Shown piece by piece: positions 60,057 to 64,000 of a DNA stretch of 64,000 bases. The notes under the pieces are model-generated. The model was not told the origin of the DNA. It made no database searches and was given only the letters and a program-made list of their open reading frames with translations. Made by a program: the position numbers and the translations under genes. Position 1 is the first letter of the stretch. The number at the start of each line of letters is the position of its first letter. The DNA comes from CADEDH01 sp039029735 (GTDB lineage: Bacteria > Actinomycetota > Acidimicrobiia > Acidimicrobiales > SZUA-35), in NCBI GenBank assembly GCA_039029735.1, contig JBCCFL010000021.1, positions 26,577 to 90,576 of the forward strand. The letters run 5' to 3'.

Positions 60057-61279
60057 ATGAACACCTCTCGCTCGAAGCCGTCGATCAGGGATTCGACCCG
60101 ACCCATCTCTTCCATGATGTGTCGGGGATCGAGGTTCCCCACCAGGACGCCGGAGTCCTCGTCGACCACGGCAATCGGAAGGCCCCGCCCGGCAGCGGCG
60201 TAGGCCTCGTTCAGGGTCGCATGCTGACCGATGCGATCGAAGTCGGTGCGAAGGGCGTCACTCAGCCCGGACCCGCCATTGTTGGCGGACCGGATGGCGT
60301 CGCCGATGGCCAGCACGGCGGTCGGCTTCCCGTCGCCGTCGACCACGAATGCACCGGCACGGTCACCCAGCTGGCGCAGTGCATCACCCAGACCCATGGA
60401 GGCGTCGATCGGCTGAGGTGGCACCATCACCTCGTGCACCTCGATCACGCGGCCCTGGTCGACGTCTTGCACGAACTCGGCGACGTACCCGGTGGCCGGC
60501 TTGGTGAGAATCTCCTCGGGGGTGCCGATCTGCACCACCTTGCCGTCCTTCATGATGCACACCCGGTCACCGATGCGCAGCGCCTCGTTGAGGTCGTGGG
60601 TGATGAACAGGATCGTCTTGTGGAGCTGCTTCTGGATCTCCATCATCTCGTCCTGCATCTGACGGCGGATGAGCGGATCGAGCGCCGAGAACGCCTCGTC
60701 CATCAAGAGAATGTCGGGATCGGAAGCGAGCGCTCGAGCGAGGCCCACCCGCTGCTGCATACCGCCTGACAGCTCCTGGGTGGCGGCCATGGCGTAGGGC
60801 TCGAGGCCAACCAGAGACAGTGCGTTGAGCGATGCCTCGTCGCGGACGTCCTTCGGCACCTTCTGGACCTTGAGGCCGTAGCCCACGTTGTCGATCACGT
60901 TGCGGTGCGGGAACAGGGCGAAGTGCTGGAAGACCATGCCCATCTTTTCCCGACGGAAGGCCTGGAGGGTGGGCCCACCGAGCGTCTGGACGTCGACACC
61001 GTCGACCCAGACCTCGCCGTGGGTGATGCCGTGGAGCTTGTTCACCGTGCGGATGGCGGTGGACTTCCCCGAGCCTGACAAGCCCATGACCACGAAGATC
61101 TCGCCCTTGCGTACCGAGAAGTTCACGTTGTCGAGGCCCACAACGTGACCCGAGCGCGCCAGTACCTCGTCTTTGCCCACTCCGGCTTGAACCAGCTCGA
61201 ACGCACGGCCCCGGGGTTGGGGACCAAAGATCTTGTAGACCTGGTTGAGCTTGATCAGCTCCTCACCCTCGTCCGCCAT
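60053..61279 (-). CDS. proV: Glycine betaine/proline ABC transporter ATP-binding protein
   Basis: 408-residue ATPase of the ProV/OpuAA type. Walker A is VVMGLSGSGKSTAIRTVN (about 61-78), then the Q-loop FQHFALFPHRNV, signature QELSGGMQQRVGLARALASD and Walker B ILLMDEAFSALDP; H-loop THDLNEA. A C-terminal CBS pair (about 280-400, VMVPPQPIDASMGLGDALRQ) may sense ionic strength, as in OpuA. ATG 61279 has GAGGAGAG upstream. It leads the proVWX operon; no clear osmoregulated promoter was identified in the 65-bp gap before it. Confidence 0.94.
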   Translation of the reverse strand: MADEGEELIKLNQVYKIFGPQPRGRAFELVQAGVGKDEVLARSGHVVGLDNVNFSVRKGEIFVVMGLSGSGKSTAIRTVNKLHGITHGEVWVDGVDVQTLGGPTLQAFRREKMGMVFQHFALFPHRNVIDNVGYGLKVQKVPKDVRDEASLNALSLVGLEPYAMAATQELSGGMQQRVGLARALASDPDILLMDEAFSALDPLIRRQMQDEMMEIQKQLHKTILFITHDLNEALRIGDRVCIMKDGKVVQIGTPEEILTKPATGYVAEFVQDVDQGRVIEVHEVMVPPQPIDASMGLGDALRQLGDRAGAFVVDGDGKPTAVLAIGDAIRSANNGGSGLSDALRTDFDRIGQHATLNEAYAAAGRGLPIAVVDEDSGVLVGNLDPRHIMEEMGRVESLIDGFEREVFM

Positions 61280-61344
61280 AGCTCTCCTCTACCCGATTGA
61301 TCCAGCGACCCGAGGGTAACAGGACCTTGTCGGTGTGTCCGTAT

Positions 61345-63078
61345 TCACACTGAATTGGGTTCGGCGGAACTGGGTTCTGCGTCGAGAACCCGCCGTCGAC
61401 GAAAGGACCGCAGCTCTCGCAGGTTCCCGACGAACAGCAACAGCGCGGCCGCCGCCAGGGCGGCGCCGAATGCGTAGCGACTCACGGTGATCACGCCCAC
61501 GAAGCCCGAGAGCAGCGCGATGGCCACGAACAACCCCGTGAGGCGCAATGCCGCCGAGATGCGGCCGCGGGCGAGTTGTTCGAGCACGGCGAACGAGGCC
61601 ACCAGCACCAGGAGCGGAACGACCACACTCGTCTCGTTCAACAGGAACGGCGCCGCCAACGCGACGAGCGCGAGCGGGACGCTGAGCGTGGCCCAGATCG
61701 CCAGCATCCAGCGGTTTCCGCGGCTGGGTGCGATCGGCACCGCTGGGTTGCGGAGATGTTCTCGGAGGCCCCGGCCCTCCACATCGTCGCTCGTGACACG
61801 TCGGCGGAGGTCGCGAAGCTCCGTGCGCTGCCGGAGCAGCCGGCTCAACCGCCGGGACTCAGCCACCGTCTCGGCATCGCCTTGGGCCCGAGAGGTGAGG
61901 GCCATCAGCCGCGAGGACTGACGGATCTCATCGTCCAGGTGGGCCAGGCCGGCCTCGATCCCGGCCAGGCTCGCCTGCGGATCCGCCATGGAGGGGGGCG
62001 ACGTGCCGTGGAGCCCGGCGAAGCCCACCGGATCGGCCCAGGCGAGGCGGATGTCGCCCCCGCGGTTGAACTTCGGCCCAGCCGGGCCACGCTCGCCGTT
62101 CAGGGGGTCGTTCGTGTCCAGGCCCCACAGTCCGCGGAAGTCGCCGAACCACGGCTGGCCCTCGTCGAGCGGGCGGATGTCCCAGTCTGCGATCTCGGTG
62201 CCGTCGCCAGGGGCGGAGTCGACGAAGGGCACACCGAGGGCGGGCCCCAACCCCGAGTCGTCCTCGGTGTCGTGGATGCGGAGCGTGCGCTGGAACCACT
62301 TCTGGACGGCGAGGAGCCAGCGCAGCCCGGGGATCTCGATGCGGCTGATGTAGTCGCCGGGGCGGAAGAACAAGGCATGCGAACCGCCGCCGGCGAACAG
62401 AACGGGCCGTTCCGCGATGCGGACGCACTCGGGGTCGTCCCAGTGACGGCGAAGATCCGAGCCGAGGTAGTCGTGGCTGGAGCAGACGACCCACACGGGG
62501 CGGCGGTCGGCGGGATCGCAGAAGATCCAGGCCTGTTCCCAGTCGGCCTCGTGGTCGTTCACACCCTGGTAGCTCGAGCGCCAGTCGTTCATCACGTAGA
62601 AGTAGGCGTAGTGGAGCACGAGCCAGTCGCCCACCTGCACCACGCGGCCATAGCAGGTGCGCCGCTGATGGAAGCTGTGGCGATCGGCCTTGAGGGCTGC
62701 GGCCACGGTGGTGAGCCTCGGCGTCGTGGGCCGGAGGAAGACGCTGAGCAGGAACAACGCGTCGAGGATCCGGCCGAAGTACCCCACCCGTCCGAGGCGG
62801 GGCCCGAGCAACTTGCCGGCGAGACGGCGGGCCTCCTCACGAACCACCGAGCGGCGATCGTGGTCGGAGATGAATCGCAGATAGCTCTGGGCACCAATGC
62901 GATGGTCGAGGTGCTCGGGGGTGACCTCGCCGGGGGGCAGGAGTTCGGTTCCGCCAACCACGAGTGCACTCGTGGCGATGTACGGCTCGACGGCCGTGGG
63001 GTAGAAGAGCTCCCGAGCATCGAACCGAAGGATCGGCGCGTGCCTGCTCAGGAGCTCTTGCAACCCGTCTGTGGTCAT
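61345..63078 (-). CDS. Vps62-like domain protein with C-terminal membrane segments
   Basis: 577-residue protein of poorly known type. The N-terminal region resembles DUF946/Vps62-like proteins: HAPILRFDARELFYPTAVEP at the start, then VLHYAYFYVMNDWRSSYQGV, NDHEADWEQAWIFC and RPVLFAGGGSHALFFRPGDY. A charged helical linker (about 385-445, rich in Arg, Glu and Leu) leads to about four C-terminal membrane segments (LSVPLALVALAAPFLL, VVVPLLVLVASFAVLEQLA and others). ATG 63078 starts immediately before the domain. It lies 66 bp upstream of proV on the same strand. The role may be membrane-related, but nothing in the sequence defines it. Confidence 0.72.
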   Translation of the reverse strand: MTTDGLQELLSRHAPILRFDARELFYPTAVEPYIATSALVVGGTELLPPGEVTPEHLDHRIGAQSYLRFISDHDRRSVVREEARRLAGKLLGPRLGRVGYFGRILDALFLLSVFLRPTTPRLTTVAAALKADRHSFHQRRTCYGRVVQVGDWLVLHYAYFYVMNDWRSSYQGVNDHEADWEQAWIFCDPADRRPVWVVCSSHDYLGSDLRRHWDDPECVRIAERPVLFAGGGSHALFFRPGDYISRIEIPGLRWLLAVQKWFQRTLRIHDTEDDSGLGPALGVPFVDSAPGDGTEIADWDIRPLDEGQPWFGDFRGLWGLDTNDPLNGERGPAGPKFNRGGDIRLAWADPVGFAGLHGTSPPSMADPQASLAGIEAGLAHLDDEIRQSSRLMALTSRAQGDAETVAESRRLSRLLRQRTELRDLRRRVTSDDVEGRGLREHLRNPAVPIAPSRGNRWMLAIWATLSVPLALVALAAPFLLNETSVVVPLLVLVASFAVLEQLARGRISAALRLTGLFVAIALLSGFVGVITVSRYAFGAALAAAALLLFVGNLRELRSFRRRRVLDAEPSSAEPNSV

Positions 63079-63121
63079 GATCGACCGACGGGCCGCCGAC
63101 GGAAGGCGGCCCTCATCTCAA

Positions 63122-63706
63122 TCAGGCTGCGGGCGGAATGCGCAGCACCTGGCCGACGTAGATCTTGTCGGGATCGGACAGCATCGGCTTGTTGGCCTCG
63201 AAGATCACCATGTACTTGTTGGCGTCGCCGTAGTACTCCTTGGCGATCCCGCTGAGGGTGTCGCCCGAGACGACGTTGTGCATCTGCGACTCGTCGGCAG
63301 CATCCTCGGGCACCGTGATCTCGTCCTCGACACGCTCCACCTCTGTGGTGTTGCCGACGGCGAGGATGACCTTCTCGCGGGTTTCCTGATCGGCGGCTTC
63401 GCCGGTGATGGTGGCCACGCCGTCGTCGTAGCGGATGTCGAGCTTGGCGACGTCGAAGCCAAGGTCACGCACGTACTGCTCGAGTGCGTGCGACTTCTTC
63501 GTCTCGGCGATGCGCTCGACCCGATCGGCCTTGGCCTTGGCCGCCTTGCGATCCTTGGCCCGCTTGGCTGCCGCCTCGGCCCGCTCCGCTGATGCCTCCT
63601 TGGCGTCGGCCGCAGCCTCTTTGGCCTCGCGTGCGGCCTTGTCCTTGCTGCTCTCGCCGATGCCGATCATGGCGCCTGCATCGCGAGCGAAATCGAATAC
63701 GCCCAT
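63122..63706 (-). CDS. BON-LysM protein (YgaU/Kbp-like)
   Basis: 194-residue protein. The N-terminus MGVFDFARDAGAMIG is typical of YgaU. A charged Ala/Lys/Glu-rich coiled helix follows (about 22-75), then a BON domain (about 80-140, KLDIRYDDGVATITGEAADQ) and a LysM domain (about 143-194, NVVSGDTLSGIAKEYYGD, IYVGQVLRIP). E. coli Kbp/YgaU binds K+ through this arrangement. The extra helix before BON is longer than in Kbp. ATG 63706 has an AGGA site upstream; the frame is open further. No signal peptide, so it may be cytoplasmic. Confidence 0.86.
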   Translation of the reverse strand: MGVFDFARDAGAMIGIGESSKDKAAREAKEAAADAKEASAERAEAAAKRAKDRKAAKAKADRVERIAETKKSHALEQYVRDLGFDVAKLDIRYDDGVATITGEAADQETREKVILAVGNTTEVERVEDEITVPEDAADESQMHNVVSGDTLSGIAKEYYGDANKYMVIFEANKPMLSDPDKIYVGQVLRIPPAA

Positions 63707-63859
63707 ACCATTCCTCCGTGTCGAGCCCTCGACTCCCGCCGAGCGCTGATGGTCGATTGAACCTACCACCAGAGCCCGGCGCGACCTCGCGCCCTGGTGA
63801 GGGCGTCACTCCCCCACAACATGAGCCCCCAATGGGCTGGAGGCCGCTGCGGGCAGCGG

Positions 63860-64000
63860 TCAGTGTGCTCGTTCGATGTGGCGGGCGATGGTGTTTTCGA
63901 GGTGTTCTTGGCGGCCGGAGACGGGGGTTGGTTCTGGGTTGGTTGTGGTGTGGGTGGTGAGGGTTTGGATGGTGTGGGTGCCGTTGTGGATGCCGGTGCC
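63860..64000 (-). CDS. xylA: Xylose isomerase-like protein, C-terminal end (partial)
   Basis: The last 46 codons of a minus-strand gene that continues beyond the right edge. The ending PTPVSGRQEHLENTIARHIE closely matches the conserved xylose isomerase C-terminus (SGRQExLENLVNxY). The upstream part is visible only as a His/Thr/Asn-rich stretch. That stretch is unusual, giving a plus strand very rich in G and T and possibly reflecting a different codon bias. The gene would isomerise D-xylose to D-xylulose if complete. No terminator hairpin is obvious after the stop. Confidence 0.6.
   Translation of the reverse strand, partial: GTGIHNGTHTIQTLTTHTTTNPEPTPVSGRQEHLENTIARHIERAH

Noticed and set aside
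61576..63255. 559-codon plus-strand frame
   Set aside because: Antisense of the Vps62-like gene; no family features.

Overview
The window is high-GC, gene-dense DNA from an actinobacterium. The eno-ftsB-DUF501-ppx block with a nearby mazG, the KorAB 2-oxoglutarate:ferredoxin oxidoreductase, the DUF222/HNH protein, frequent GTG starts and pervasive 4-bp stop/start overlaps all fit Actinomycetota. An Acidimicrobiia-like lineage is my inference, not something the sequence proves.

Left part (1-8.9 kb): a partial lipoprotein, an OafA-type acyltransferase with an SGNH domain, a proline racemase-like/creatininase-like operon, an EAL phosphodiesterase with a degenerate GGDEF domain, and a decayed copper-radical (galactose/glyoxal oxidase-like) oxidase. 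That pseudogene has lost its 5' end at an inverted junction and carries three slippage-type insertions.

The most unusual locus is 8.95-14.24 kb. A GTG-start TPR-CHAT (caspase-like) protease gene is divergent from a tightly overlapping operon of a cytoplasmic subtilisin-like protease with six NFFAP repeats, an ECF-type sigma factor and a small beta-rich protein. I read this as one regulated two-protease cassette of unknown purpose.

14.8-25.5 kb holds accessory metabolism and regulators: HxlR with an SRPBCC gene and a repeated operator-like site, TetR with a divergent dehalogenase-like hydrolase and three TGCA-N8-TGCA palindromes, an OsmC-flavoprotein-methyltransferase operon, a 28-bp tandem repeat array, an ABC-F ATPase and a DUF222/HNH protein.

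25,557-31,451 is a 5.9-kb integrative element in the 3' part of a tRNA-Leu(UAA) gene, bounded by 55-bp perfect direct repeats. It has a tyrosine integrase, an excisionase-like protein and a rolling-circle Rep, but no transfer gene. Its lower-GC cargo is an unknown protein, an XRE-ImmA/IrrE protease and a membrane-anchored protein, and resembles a defence or immunity module.

31.5-48.3 kb is chromosomal backbone: hydrolase, luciferase-like monooxygenase, secreted Thr-rich protein, Fe-S PD-(D/E)XK nuclease, flippase-like membrane protein, maf, enoyl-CoA hydratase, acetyltransferase, then ppx and DUF501. A CO-dehydrogenase-like accessory cassette (coxG, MobA-like, two XdhC-like genes, a BtuF-like protein, coxM, coxS, with no coxL) separates DUF501-ppx from ftsB-eno.

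48.5-64 kb holds an FHA protein and Ser/Thr kinase pair, mazG with a parvulin lipoprotein, korAB, a proVWX glycine-betaine/proline-type transporter with a greatly extended permease, a Vps62-like membrane protein, a BON-LysM protein, and the 3' end of a xylose-isomerase-like gene.
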